DNA of 64,000 bases from positions 2,652,001-2,716,000 of the forward strand of contig WAID01000007.1 of the NCBI GenBank assembly GCA_016584495.1. Reading direction: 5' to 3'. Made by a program: the position numbers and the translations under genes. Below the pieces are notes generated by a model. It did not search any database and was not told where the DNA came from. It saw only the letters and a program-made list of their open reading frames with translations. The DNA comes from Celoporthe dispersa (taxonomy: Eukaryota > Ascomycota > Sordariomycetes > Diaporthales > Cryphonectriaceae). Of the stretch, positions 44,911-56,779 are shown in pieces. Positions within the stretch are counted from its first letter, which is position 1. Each line of letters begins with the position of its first letter.

Positions 44911-45479
44911 ATGTCGTCGCTCGACCCTCCTGCCGACGCCTCCTCCTCTCCCTCTTCTTCCTCCTCGCCGGACTCCTCGCCGGAGCCGTTTCACGATGAC
45001 ACGGCATACCACCTGGCCTGTCCCTACCGGACACCTCGTTTCCACGACCACGAGTGCGAGAACTACATGGACTGCCCGACCCACTCGATAGTGAGGGTGC
45101 ACCACGACCTGTCTCCTGACGGGTTCCGGCCTCCTCCGCCCCCCTGAGAGGTTCGAGGACGACGAGGATGCCCAGGACGAGGAGGAGAACATCTTTGTGG
45201 CCGACTACGAGGACGACGAGGAGGGGGGCACGGCCAGCGGTGGCCAGCAGGACCAGGGGGACCAGGAGGTCATTGATCTGACGAGCCCGCCGCCTGCAGA
45301 ACGGCGACACCTGCACAGCCCAGACGTGATCGATCTGACCGGTGACCCGGTTGAAGAACCACGAGGGCTACCGCCACCACGGCAGCAGCAGCAGCCATAC
45401 CCTCCCTTCTCGTCGACTGCCGGCGCAGGAGGGGTCCAGGACACGGAGGGCCCGCGGCTGAGCACACCAGCACTTGCAC

Positions 45480-45510
<31 letters not shown>

Positions 45511-46603
45511 CGCCTTCTCGGCCCCGGGCCGGCCGTCGTTGAGGGATGGTGCTGTGTCTCCTTCGGCGCAGAGACGGCCCGCTACACCGCCGTCGCCACC
45601 TCCACCCACACGGCGCCGTACATCTACGAACCCGTCTGGGGTGGCACCTGCTCCGAGCAGGCACCCACAACAGCAGCAGCAGCAGCAGCAGCCGCACAGG
45701 CCCTCAGTGCCTAGGAGACCTTCGGACATTGTCCTGCCAAGGTGGCAACCCGATGTCGAGGTCACATTCTGCCCCATCTGTCGGACACAGTTTAGCTTCC
45801 TGGTTCGGAAACACCACTGCAGGTATGTATACCCGAAGCTGCCTCTTTCTTGTCTTGTCTCCTTGTCGGGCCTCACCACAGCAGCGTGCTGATATGACAT
45901 CTCCCGGCCTGTAGAAAGTGTGGGAGGGTTGTCTGCAGCAGCTGCTCGCCCCACCGCATCACTATTCCCTACCAGTACATAGTTGTGCCTCCCGGCGCAC
46001 CGCGACCTGGTCTCCAGAGATATCCGTCTTCTCTGATTAGTGGTGAGGGCGGGTATGCGGACTTCAGCAGCCTCGGGGGCGGGGAGAGGGTCAGGCTGTG
46101 CAACCCATGCGTGCCAGACCCCAACACGAACCCTCCACAGGCGCAGCAGTCACCCGGCGTGGGTAGGACCCATGGCAGGTCGCAGAGCACCGTCGACGTA
46201 TCCGCGTCCGCATACGGCCCGTCTGCGGACGCACCCAGCAACGCTTATCTTAGGAACAGGAGTGCCACTATGGTAAGCCCGCGCTCCCCTCCCCGCTGCT
46301 CCCTGTTCCCGGGAGGAGGAGGAAGAAGGAGAACAAGAAGAAGGCGAAGGACGAGAAGAGGACGAGGAGGTGCTGATCTGTTCTACGAAGCAGCTTCCGA
46401 GGGTCTCTGGTCAGCCGTCGGACCACCGCTCGTTCCCGCCTACACAAAATAGAATACTGAGCGGGACCCCACCCAGCCACTATCCGTATGCCAGCAGGTC
46501 GCCGTCCGCCTACAGCCAATATGCGTCGATGTCAGGAGGCTCGCATAACCCCCACAGGGCACACAGGCTCCGGTCCTCGCTGAGAGCTGGCCAGGGACCC
46601 GGG

Positions 46604-46634
<31 letters not shown>

Positions 46635-47050
46635 CCGCGGCGGCGGCGCAGAGGAGACCGCTGCCGCCAGATCCACCTCAGCTCGCCGAGGAAGACGAGT
46701 GCCCGGTCTGCCACCGCGAGCTGCCGCCCCGAAGCCTGTCCAACTTCGAGGCGCTCAGGGAGGCACACATCAGCGTCTGCATCACGTCGCACAGCACCTA
46801 CGGGGGGACACCGGGGGCGGAGGGCTCCAGCTCGCAGCCCAGGCGGACGGGGATGTTTCCGTACCTGGCGACGGAGAAGGACTGCGTGGACAGCGCAGAG
46901 TGCACCATCTGTCTGGAGGAGTTCGAGGTCGGGGTCGCGATGGCGCGGCTGGAGTGTCTCTGCCGCTTCCACAGGGACTGCATAGCCCGGTGGTTTGCTA
47001 AGAACCCGGGACGGTGCCCCGTGCATTCGCATGACGGTCATGGGTTCTGA
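44911..47050 (+). CDS. FYVE and RING finger E3 ubiquitin ligase, Pib1-like (one frameshift)
   Basis: This is a predicted endosome/vacuole-associated ubiquitin ligase of about 641 aa. Exons are 44911-45822, 45915-46272 and 46394-47050. FYVE finger (~280-380): WQPD, C-x2-C, RKHHCRKCGRVVC and VRLCNPC; it should bind phosphatidylinositol 3-phosphate. A C-x2-C...H-x3-C motif (ECPVCHREL...REAHISVC, ~525-555), similar to a UBZ finger, precedes the RING (CTICLEEF...CRFHRDCIARW...CPVH, ~592-635). The disordered N-terminus has two hydrophobic-acidic motifs, EVIDLT (~119) and DVIDLT (~138), resembling SUMO-interaction motifs, plus Ala and Gln runs. One extra C in the C6 run at 45139-45144 gives a premature stop; removing it restores PPPERFEDDEDAQDEEEN. 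An in-frame ATG at 44665 would add 82 residues. Confidence 0.84.
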
Positions 47051-48108
47051 TGTGATGGTGACGAGTCATACTGTGAGAAAGAGAGCGTGTGTGTGTGTTT
47101 GTGTGTGTGTGTGTTTTGGCTGGAGCTTTTCTCATAAGCGGTTTCTTCCACTGGCATGGCGTTCCGGCATGTCTTTTTTTCTCTCTATTTGTTTTGTTTT
47201 CTTTTCTTTTTCTCCCATCATCTGCTCAGGATATCATTATTGGTAGGGTCCTTTTTATACCCTCTCGACAGACCCCGCTTACATACCTGCATTGATTTTC
47301 ACAGCTCATTCCTTACCCCTTTCTCTCCCCGCTCCTTGTCTCTTCTGGGAGGAAGCATTGGTGTTTTGGGGGAGAGAGAGAGAAAGATAGAGAGGGCTAC
47401 TTAGACTTAGAATGTAGGTGCATGGGGTGCATGCATGTCTACATGTCGATGTATGCAATCTGCTTCGACAGAGAGGGAGAGAGAGACCCAAGCAGAAAGC
47501 CTACGGGCGATGCATAAGCGATTCTTTTTTTTTTCCCCTCCTCTTTCTTTTCCTTTTTTTCCTCTCCTCTTCTTTTTTTTTCTTTTTCTTTCTTCTTCTC
47601 TTCTTCTTTAGTCATCGAGCGTCTTTCATTACGTATTATGAATAACAGCAATTGTGGTCAGGTGGCCAGCATTTCGTCATACGGGATCTCAGCGGCGTTG
47701 GTGTAGGAAGCGAAGAGTCCAAAGTTAGTTGGTCTCCAGTGCTGCTGCTGCCGCTGCGATTACTGCCAGAGGGCTGGCAAGCTGGGTGCCTGTGCCTGTG
47801 CCCTGAGCGGCTATCAGCGGCAGTGGACACGGACGCTGGCCTTTCGGACCCTTGCTTATCGCTGGCTGGGACCTTTCCCTCCCTGGACAAAGACCAACAG
47901 CGCATACTCACGACCTTCTTACTCGGCTTGCCAAACTCACTCACCGTGTCTTCCTCTCTTCGTTTCTCCACCTTTTCCTTTTCTTCTTCTTCTTCTTCTT
48001 CTTCTCTCTCTTCTCTCTTCGCTCTTCTTCTTGCTTTTTTGGATCCGTGTTGTATGTGTGTGTGTGTGTCTCTCTCTCTACATCACAAGGACGAGCCCAT
48101 CCAGCGAG
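47051..48108. other. intergenic, promoter of the aminotransferase gene
   Basis: This 1.06 kb contains GT tracts at about 47082-47115, T/C-rich blocks at about 47520-47610 and a TTC run at about 47970-48020 just upstream of the aminotransferase. No gene is supported. Confidence 0.55.
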
Positions 48109-50140
48109 ATGCCCAGAGGAATCGCCCTCCGAGCCGCCAGGGCGCTGGCTCCGAGGTCGGCCGTCCATGCTGCCCACCACGGCGGAGGAGGACGACGTTT
48201 ATTACACAGCTCAGCCAGGAGACCACAGGAAATACTTGCGACCGCCGCAAAACTACCAGACGCGGACCCTATACCCAAGAAGAGCCCCAGGGAGTCTGTT
48301 ACCATTAGTGACATACTGGCGAGGGAGGGCAAAGGCCGGCAAGCTGGTGGCTGGCACGGCTGCGTCTTCTGATAGTGACATGTTCAAGGCGCCTGTGGGT
48401 TTCTTTCGTTCTTTCTTTCTTTCTTTTTTTTGGTCTCCCTCTCTTTCTTTTCTTGCCTAAGTGCTCTTCTCATTGTGGTTGGCTGACAGCAGTAAATGTT
48501 TATACAGCCGGCTGGAAAACCCAAGGCGAAAAGATGGGATCGTGAGTTCTCCCTGGACCCCCCCCCCCGAGGTATACCGTAGCTGCTGCTGACACACACA
48601 CCTTGTCTCCTGTACAAGACCACCTCACCGCAGAGTCCCTCTCTCGGAAGCCGTGCATGCTGAAGCAGGCAGCAAGGCACCTCAAGAAGCCGGGCCTCAT
48701 CTCCCTCGGCGGTGGTCTCCCCCTGCCCCGAGTATTTCCCCTTCGACAGCCTCAGCATGAAGGTGCCCGTGCCCCCGGCTTCACCGAGGCGTCCACCAAG
48801 ACAGACGGCAAGACCCTCACCATCGGCAAGCACGACGTCGCCGAGATCCCAGGCGCCGTCTACGACCTCGCCATCGGTCTCAACTACGGCCAGGCCACGG
48901 GCTCCGCCCAGATGCTGCGCTGGGTCACCGAGCACACCGAGATGGTCTGCAACCCGCCCTACGCCGACTGGCGGTCCTGCCTGACCGTGGGGAGCACGGG
49001 GGCCCTGGAGCAGGCCCTGCGCATGTTCTGTGACCGGCAGAGGGGCGACGCCGTGCTCATGGACGAGTTCGCCTTCTCGACGGCGCTGGAGACGGCAGAG
49101 CCGCTGGGCATCAAGGTGGTCGGCGTCGCCATCGACCAGGAGGGGCTCCTGCCCGCCTCCATGGACGACATCCTGTCTACCTGGGACCCAAGGGAGCACG
49201 ACGGCGCGCGCAGGCCGCACGTGCTCTACACCGTCCCCCTCCGGGCAGAACCCGACGGGCGCCACGATGGGCACGCAGAGGAGGCGGGACATCTACGCCG
49301 TGTGCCAGAAGCACGACGTCTTCATCATCGAGGACGAGCCCTACTACTTCCTGCAGATGGACCCCTACGTGCCAGAGGCCGCCGCAGCACCACGCCCCCC
49401 CGAGTCCGTCGGCGCGTTCCTCGACTCCCTGATCCCCTCGCTCCTGAGCATGGACGTCGACGGCCGCGTCCTGCGCATGGACTCCTTCTCCAAGGTCGTC
49501 ATCCCCGGCTCCCGCATGGGCTGGGTCACGGGGTCCGAGCAGGTCATCGAGCGGTACACGCGCCACGCCGAGGTCGCGAGCCAGGGGGCCCGCGGGGCTC
49601 TCGCAGGTGGTGCTGCACAAGCTGCTGGACGAGCATTGGGGCCACGAGGGGTATTTCCGGTGGCTGATGAACCTGCGCGGGGAGTACACCAAGAGGCGGA
49701 ACATCCTGCTGGGGGCCTGTGAGGAGTTTGTGCCGCGGGAGGTGGTGAGCTGGGATCCGCCGGCCGCGGGCATGTTTGTGAGCTGCTCTTCCTTACCTGC
49801 TCCTTTTCTTGTTTTCAATTTTTTTTTCCCCTTGCCACCATCCTTCTCTGCTGACAGCTAGCTAATCCGCCTCTCCTCCACAAAGCAATGGTTCAGGGTC
49901 AACTACAGCCTCCACCCCGACGCAGGCAGGCGCAGCATCCTCGAGATAGAAGAGGAGATCTTTGACCTGTGCATCGGAAAAGGGGCCCTCGTGGCCAGGG
50001 GGTCGTGGTTTGCGGCTGACCACAGCAAACCCCTGGGGGATCTATTCTTCCGGGCGACGTTTGCGGCGGCGGCGCCGGAGCCGATGCGGGAGGCTATTCG
50101 GAGGTTTGGTGAGGCTGTCAAGACGAGTTACCGCATGTGA
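48109..50140 (+). CDS. PLP aminotransferase, Aro8/aminoadipate type, with mitochondrial-type leader (five frameshifts)
   Basis: This is a fold-type I aminotransferase of the aromatic/2-aminoadipate group, about 576 aa. Exons are 48109-48394, 48508-48541 (34 nt), 48619-49777 and 49886-50140. The N-terminus is arginine- and alanine-rich, with RRLLHSSARR, typical of a mitochondrial presequence. Family sequence follows: KPKAKRWD, KKPGLISLGGGLP, GSTGALEQALRMF, PSGQNPTG, IIEDEPYYFLQ, PLP lysine in SFSKVVIPGSRMGW and AGMF. Five single-base indels interrupt it: extra G at 48334-48335, extra C in 48726-48729, missing C in 48772-48776, extra C in 49235-49239 and extra G in 49584-49588. The second and third compensate each other. 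With all corrected, every exon phase closes. The exact substrate (aromatic amino acids, kynurenine, aminoadipate) is uncertain. Confidence 0.83.
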
Positions 50141-51317
50141 GAGGGATGAAAAGAGAGGGAGGGAGAGAGACCTAGGCACCGGATCAGGCGCTCAGGCTTG
50201 GGTGTTGTTGAAAGTCGACGCAATCTAGCTCTGTGTTGTATATACTGCAGGATGCTGTCGATCGCCTACTATGTAGACCTTTGCTGTTGTACCCATAAGG
50301 AGCGAGCCATTCCTCGCATAAGAGGACACATGAGATGAAGACAATTCGAATGAGAAATGCACTGCAGACGAACTTGCCCGAAGGGGCTGCTGAAGGAAGA
50401 TCAAGGGCTGTGACTATGACAGTAAGACGGCATATTGTTCCGCCTTAGGGGAGGTACTCATGGTACCTACGATTACTCTGAAAAAACCAGCTGACCATCT
50501 GACAATCTTTCATAGGCTAAAAGATCGCACAAGCAAGCGCTCGTGTAGAGCCTTAGTAGCGGCAAGTCGATCTGTCTCAGATTACGGTAAAGGCAAGTAT
50601 ATCCAAGAGGGGGGAGGCGGCGCTGTTCATCCACGACCAGTGGGTGTCAGTGCAAGTCGGGTTTCGGAACACTGAGGCCGCCCGTCTGACATCCAGCTGG
50701 CAGAGGAAAGGCCAAAGCTCCAGGCTGGATTTACTACCTGTCGTAGAGCAACGAACCGTGCACTGCATTGGACAGACAGGTATGCCTGCCTGCAGGATTC
50801 ACCAGCTAGCTTGTATGGAGCTTACTTGTTTATCTTCCTTCTTTTTTTTGCCCCCCCCCTCTCCCTTCTTTTAACGTTGCATTAGTCTACCGACCTCCTG
50901 AGTCCGCCTTCGCCGCACCGCTGCGACCCTTGGGAGAGAAGAAGAGACCCTCGAGGGGTGAATCATACCAGCACTTCGTTGGCAAGCTGCCCTTTGCGCC
51001 ACAGGGCGTAATCCTTTTCTTCTTTTTTTCTTTCTTGGGGTCCGCTTATTTTATTTCTTATATTCAAAGAGTCATCTGTTGTATTAATTATTTGGCTCAT
51101 TTCTTTCTCGTTTATATAAGCTCCTTTTTCCTTTTTCCCCCTCTTCTTCTTCCTTGGCTTGACTGCAATACCCATCTCATCTCTTTATTTATTTATTTAT
51201 TTTCTTATATGTACATATTCCTCCCCAGGACGAGTCCATTCTCTATGCCCAACGCGCAGCCCATGTCTCGTGTACACCAATCGTAGAACCACAGAAAGGG
51301 CCCTCGAACTGATCGCC
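50141..51317. other. intergenic, promoter of the ABC transporter gene
   Basis: This 1.18 kb has no supportable gene. T-rich sequence with ATTT repeats (about 51185-51201) and pyrimidine tracts precede the ABC gene. A 13-codon upstream ORF lies at 51245-51286. Confidence 0.55.
51245..51286 (+). promoter_or_regulatory. upstream ORF before the ABC transporter
   Basis: ATG at 51245 opens 13 codons (MPNAQPMSRVHQS) and stops at 51286, 31 bases before the ABC ATG at 51318. A second in-frame ATG lies inside it. It could reduce translation of the transporter if it is in the leader. Confidence 0.35.
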
Positions 51318-53570
51318 ATGCCCCCCGCCGGCGCTGAGGCGGTCGGAGAACGCACAGAGAGGATAGAGGCATCTACCGGCTCAGAAATATCCGAACCAGA
51401 TCGGAAAGACGGTGGTGGTGACGGCCAGGATGGGGGGACGCCCGCGACGGTGGCTACCAAGGAGAGGGAGGCCGGCTGGGGAGATTACTTCAGGTGAGAG
51501 CGGGCGAGCGAGCTGAACTAGACTGGTGATGCTTTGCTGTTGATCAAAGGCGGAGAAGGGGTTATTATCTAATGCGTGTAACTGCCTACAGATGTTTTAC
51601 GTATGCGAGAAAATGGGATTTCTTGTTGATGGCAGCAGCTGGGTTGGCGTCTATCGGGGCTGGTGTTGTAAGTCCTATCCCAAGAGGGAAGAAGCAGGAC
51701 TGGGTTTTCTGATCATCCTTGACAGACCACACCTCTGATGAACGTCGTCTTTGGGAAACTTGTGGGAGGGATTGCAGACTTTGGCGCTGGAGGTTCAAGC
51801 CAGGTGAGTCCCGGGACAGGACAGGAAACCCCCCTATCCACGGTGAAGGAGGAGGACGAGGAGGCAACAGCTTGACTAACATGATGGACCAACCTTTTTC
51901 CACCCAAAGAAATCCCTCGATGATAATATCAACAGACAGTGTCTCTATATCTGTACGAGGAGGCCCTCACATTGCTTTCTCTTCTTCTTCTTTTTCTTTT
52001 TATATTGTTCCTCTGACACGGACACTTTTCCCCCCACCCACTGACCGGCGCTCGCATCATGAACAGTCATCCTCTTCCTCGCCAGGTTCCTCCTCAACTA
52101 CCTCTCCAAGTTCTCCCTCCGCATCATTGGCATCCGCATCTCGGCCGCCATCCGCATGCACTACCTCTCCTCCCTCCTCGCGCAGACCGTCCACGTCCTG
52201 GACACGATGCCGTCGGGCGCCGCAGCCGGGACCATCACCTCCACGGCCAACACCCTGCAGATCGGCATCTCCGAGAAGCTGGGCACCGCCGTCGAGTTCA
52301 CGGCCGCCATCATCGCCGCCATCACCGTGGCCTTCATCTACTCGTGGCGCGTCACCCTCGTCACCATGAGCTGCATCCTCTTCATCCTCCCTCGCCGTGG
52401 TGTGCACCCTGCCCCTTGTCATCCGCGCCACCGCGCGCCACACCAGGGCCGAGACGAAGGCGGGCGCCGTGGCGACGGAGTCCTTCTCTGCCGTGCGCAT
52501 GATCTATGCCTGTGGTGCGCAGAAGCGCATGTATGACCGGTACGCGAGGTTTGTGGCCGAGGCGAAGCAGCACGGCGTCTCTATCGCGCCCGCCATGGCT
52601 GTGCAGTTTGGATCCATCTTCCTAGGCCTCTGGAGCGCCTTTGCGCTTGCCTTTTGGTACGGCACGCGTGCCTATGCAGAGGGGTACCTGGGCGGCGGGA
52701 TCGGGACCATTGTTGTGGTGCTCAACAACATCCTCCTCATGGCCATATCTCTCGAGCGCATCTCTGCGCCTCTTGTGGCTGCCAGCAAGGCCACCGTCGC
52801 CGCGGCCACTTTTTTCGCCGTCATTGATGCGCCGCGGCCGGACGGTGGGCGTATCAAGGCGCCTGATGTCACGGCGGATGGGGATATCGTTCTCTCTGGG
52901 GTGACCTTTGCCTATCCCGGGCGGCCGCGCACCAAGGTCCTGGACGGGCTGGATCTGACCATCGCTGCGTCCAAGGTCAACGCCATCGTCGGGCCTTCGG
53001 GCAGCGGGAAGAGCACCATCGTTGGGCTGGTGGAGAAGTGGTACTCGCTGCACGACCAGGTTGTGATTGAGAAGGCTATCGGGAAGGACGAGAAGAAGAA
53101 GAGGGAGGAGAAGGAGAAGAAGAAGAAGAAGAAGGCGAAAGCGGCCAGGGAAGACGGAGGGGAGGGACTGGGGGAGGAGGAGGAGAAGAAGTCCTTCTGG
53201 GCCAGGTTGATGCCTAACAAGACAGCTGCGGCCGGCGGTGAGGACGACGAGGACGACGCCGACCTGACACCAGAAGAGGAAGAGAAGAAGGAAAACGCAG
53301 GCCCACCTGTGCGGCTCAGCGGGAAGATCACCACGTCAGGCCACAGCCTGGACGAGATCGACACCAAGTGGTGGCGCGCCCAGATCGGTCTGGTGCAACA
53401 GGAGCCCTTCCTCTTCAATGACAGCATCTACGCCAACGTGTGTCACGGCTTGGTCGGTACGCAGTGGGAGCACGAGCCGCTGGATGTCAGGCAGCGACTC
53501 GCCGAGGAGGCGTGCAAGGAGGCCTTTGCTGATGAGTTTATCGACAAGCTGCCCGAGGTGAGTACTCGTG

Positions 53571-53623
<53 letters not shown>

Positions 53624-53796
53624 TAAGAGAAAAGAATGCTGACAAGTGAATGTGTATTATATAGGGCTACAACACTATCGTGGGCGATGCTGGCTTGAAA
53701 CTCTCGGGCGGGCAGAGGCAGCGTCTCGCCATAGCAAGAAGCATCGTCAAGAAGCCAAAGATCCTGTAAGAGCACAAGCACAAGAAGAAGAGAAAG

Positions 53797-53843
<47 letters not shown>

Positions 53844-56267
53844 CACCTCTTCTCTGGACCTCTTCTGACACACTCCTTTCCTCAGGATCCTCGACGAAGC
53901 CACATCGGCCATTGACGTGCGCAGCGAGAAGATCATCCAGGCGGCCCTGGACCGGGTCTCCAAGGGCAGGACAACCATCATGATCGCCCACAGGCTCTCC
54001 ACGATCGCCAAGGCCGACAGCATCGCGGTCCTGTCGAAGGGGAAGCTGGTGGAGCAGGGGACGCACGAGGAGCTGCTCGGCAACGAGGATGGGGTCTACT
54101 CGGGCCTCGTCCGGGCCCAACGGCTCACGCTCGGCCAGGAAGACACCGAGGGACCAGGAGAGAAAAAGACCCAGGACCAAGAGGGAGAGGGGGAAGAGGA
54201 GGAGGACGACGACGACGACGAAGGACAGGTAGAGGTCATGCAGCCAGTCATCACCCGGCACAAGTCCACCGCCTCGGTCGAGGCCAGCCTCGACCAGACC
54301 GCCGTCGAGTCGTCCTGGAAAGAAAGAGGCCTCGCCGGCAGCTTCGGCCGGCTCCTCTGGGAACAGCGGACCAGGTTCCCCAGCTACGGCATCATCGTGT
54401 TATCCTCGGCCGTCATCGGCGCCTGCATGCCCCTGCAGGCCTACCTCTTCGCCCAGGTGGTCGACGTCTTCACCATCCCGCTCGACCCGTCCAGGGCGCT
54501 GTTCCTCCACCGCGCCGCCTTCTGGTCGCTCATGTGGTTCGTGCTCGCGCTCTGCAACAGCCTCGCCTACGCCGTCATGGCCTACGCGGCCTGCAACCTC
54601 CAGTTCTTCATCTGCGCCGCCTACCGCCAGCAGTACTTCGCGGCCCTGACCCGCCAGCCCATCCCCTTCTTCGACGCCGAGGCCAACAGCGTGGGCTCCC
54701 TGACGGCGCGCGTGCAGGGCGACCCCAAGCAGCTCGAGGAGCTCCTGGGCATCAACATGGGCATGGTGGTGGCCTCGCTGCTCCAGATGGCGGGCGCCCT
54801 GGTCATCGCCTTCGCCTACAACTGGAAGCTCGCCCTGGTCGCCATCTGCGTCACCCTGCCCATCGGCCTGGCCTGCGCCTGGTACCGCTTCCGCTACGAG
54901 CTCGCCTTCGAGAGGCTGTCGGCCACCGTGTTCGCCGAGTCCAGCAGGTGGGCCGCCGAGGCCATCGGGGCCTTCCGCTGCGTCTCGTCGCTGACCCTCG
55001 AGGACGAGATCAACCGGCGCTACAGGCTCCTCCTCCACCAGCACGTCATGGCCGCCTACCGCAAGGCGCGCTGGTCCACCGTCGTCTTTGCCCTGTCCGA
55101 CTCGCTCACCCTGGCCTGCAGCGCGCTGATCTTCTGGTACGGCGGGCACCTGCTCGCCAGCGGGCAGATCGGCGTGCTCAGCTTCTTTGTGTGCTACATG
55201 GCCGCCATCCAGGGCGGCGAGGCCGCGGGCATGGGCTTCTCCTTTGGCCCCAACGCCGCGCAGGCCACCGCGGCCGCGAACCGCATCTTGAGCATCCGCG
55301 AGAGCAGCGGGGAGCAGAGGAAGACGACGACGACGACGATGACGACGACGACGGTGGCACAGGGGCAGGAGGAGAAGGAGGAGGGGGAGGACCCCACAGG
55401 GGGGTCGACGGTCCCGGACACGGACGGCGGCGTGCGCATCGAGCTGCGGGACATCGGCTTCAGGTACCCGACCCGCGACGTCTCCATCTTCAGGCACCTC
55501 AACATCACCGTCGAGAAGGGCCAGTTCTGCGCCCTCGTCGGCGCCTCCGGCTCGGGCAAGTCCAGCATCGTCGGCCTGCTGGAGCGCTTCTACGACGTCC
55601 AGTCCGGCAGCATCCTCTGCAACGGCCGGGACATCAGGGGCCTCGACGTCTACGCGTACCGCAGGCTCCTCTCCCTCGTGGCCCAGGAGCCCACCCTCTT
55701 CCAGGGAACCATCAGGGAGAATATCCTCCTCGGCGTGGGCGGCGACGGCGACGGCGACGCCCCCGTCACCGACGCTCAGCTCCACCAGGCCTGCCGCGAC
55801 GCCGCCATCCACGACTTCATCGTCTCCCTCCCCGAGGGCTACGCCACCGACGTCGGCTCCCGCGGCGTGGCCCTCTCGGGCGGCCAGAAGCAGCGCATCG
55901 CCATCGCCCGCGCCATCATCCGCGACCCGCGCCTCCTCCTGCTGGACGAGGCCACCTCCTCGCTCGACTCCGAGAGCGAGAAGGAGATCTCGGCTGCCCT
56001 CCGGAGGGTCGCGGCCGGCCGGACCACCGTGGCTGTGGCCCACCGGCTCTCTACCATCCAGCATGCGGATGTCATCTATGTCCTGGGCGAGGGGAGGGTC
56101 CTGGAGGTGGGGAGCCATGCGGAGCTGGTGAAAAAGAGGGGCGTGTACTTTAACATGGTGAGTCTGTCTGCCCTGCTGCCTCGACCTGCCACCTGCTGAC
56201 CTTTTTTTTCTTTCTTTCTTTCCCTTTCCCCTTCATATAGTGCCAGAGCCAGGCTCTTGATCGATAA
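51318..56267 (+). CDS. ABC-B (MDR/P-gp type) full transporter (one frameshift)
   Basis: This is a full-size ATP-driven exporter of about 1420 aa. Exons are 51318-51493, 51592-51667, 51726-51803, 51910-51952, 52067-53557, 53665-53765, 53886-56157 and 56241-56267. The last encodes only CQSQALDR plus stop. The order is TMD1, NBD1, TMD2, NBD2. NBD1 has Walker A GPSGSGKST (~434), WWRAQIGLVQQEPFLFND, LSGGQRQR (~630) and ILDEATSAID. NBD2 has GASGSGKSS (~1207), LVAQEPTLF, LSGGQKQR (~1318) and LLLLDEATSSLD. A ~90-residue lysine/glutamate-rich insertion follows NBD1 Walker A. One extra C in 52389-52391 breaks CILFILLAVV in TMD1. Introns carry TTGACTAAC and ACTGACC branch points and AC, TC and TA microsatellites. 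Such transporters export drugs, lipids or metabolites; the substrate is unknown. Confidence 0.9.
53574..53625. repeat. (CT)n-(TA)n microsatellite in ABC intron
   Basis: A CT tract followed by a TA tract lies inside the intron at 53558-53664. It is intronic, so length change should not alter the protein, although a long tract may affect splicing. Confidence 0.9.
53799..53840. repeat. (AC)21 microsatellite in ABC intron
   Basis: About 21 AC units lie inside the intron at 53766-53885, between the signature and Walker B exons of NBD1. Confidence 0.9.
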
Positions 56268-56779
56268 AACCGTAAACAGCAGCCCGCATGTAAGGTAGGA
56301 AGGAGATGATTATGGGCGTTATGTCAACCACCCTTCTCGACCGGGACCAAATATCTGCATTGGGAGGCGTACTGAGGAGTCCTGGAGGAAGAGTCCTTGG
56401 ACGAGAAACTTACTCCAATCAGCAAGATGATATACCATGTATATAAAACTCCCATCCAACATAGAGGTCTTGCACCCCAAGATTCCTCAATACAGCATAT
56501 TCTCTTCTCCGGTCTTCGTAGGTGCGGTTGGTTTATCACCCGTGACCAGAGGAAGAGAGTCAGGTCCCGCATGATCCCAAAAATCAACGTCGCGCTTCAT
56601 TGCTGTAGTACTATTCACATTTCACGACGCCTCTCGAGACATATTCCAAGTCTTTGCGTTTACGAGAAAGGGAAGCGTGCCGCCCACAAGTAAAAGACCG
56701 ACCGATGTTCTTCTCATGGCGTTCCATCTCTTTTTCCCAGGCTCTTCCCCGTTTTTTCTAGATATATCTGAACACACAC
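56268..56779. other. intergenic between convergent ABC and CYP52 genes
   Basis: Only about 510 bp separates the two stop codons. Sequence is mixed, with no repeat or gene. The 3' UTRs probably meet or overlap here. Confidence 0.6.

Noticed and set aside
45197..45892. FYVE-RING gene starting at 45197
   Set aside because: This would be a non-ATG start (GTG). The preceding acidic sequence is in the same frame and joins to the ATG at 44911 after removing one C at 45139-45144.
54400..56118. 572-codon open frame antisense to the second half of the ABC transporter
   Set aside because: It mirrors a GC-rich exon with full ABC motifs on the plus strand. Its translation is Gly/Ala/Asp-rich with no domain, as expected for an antisense shadow.
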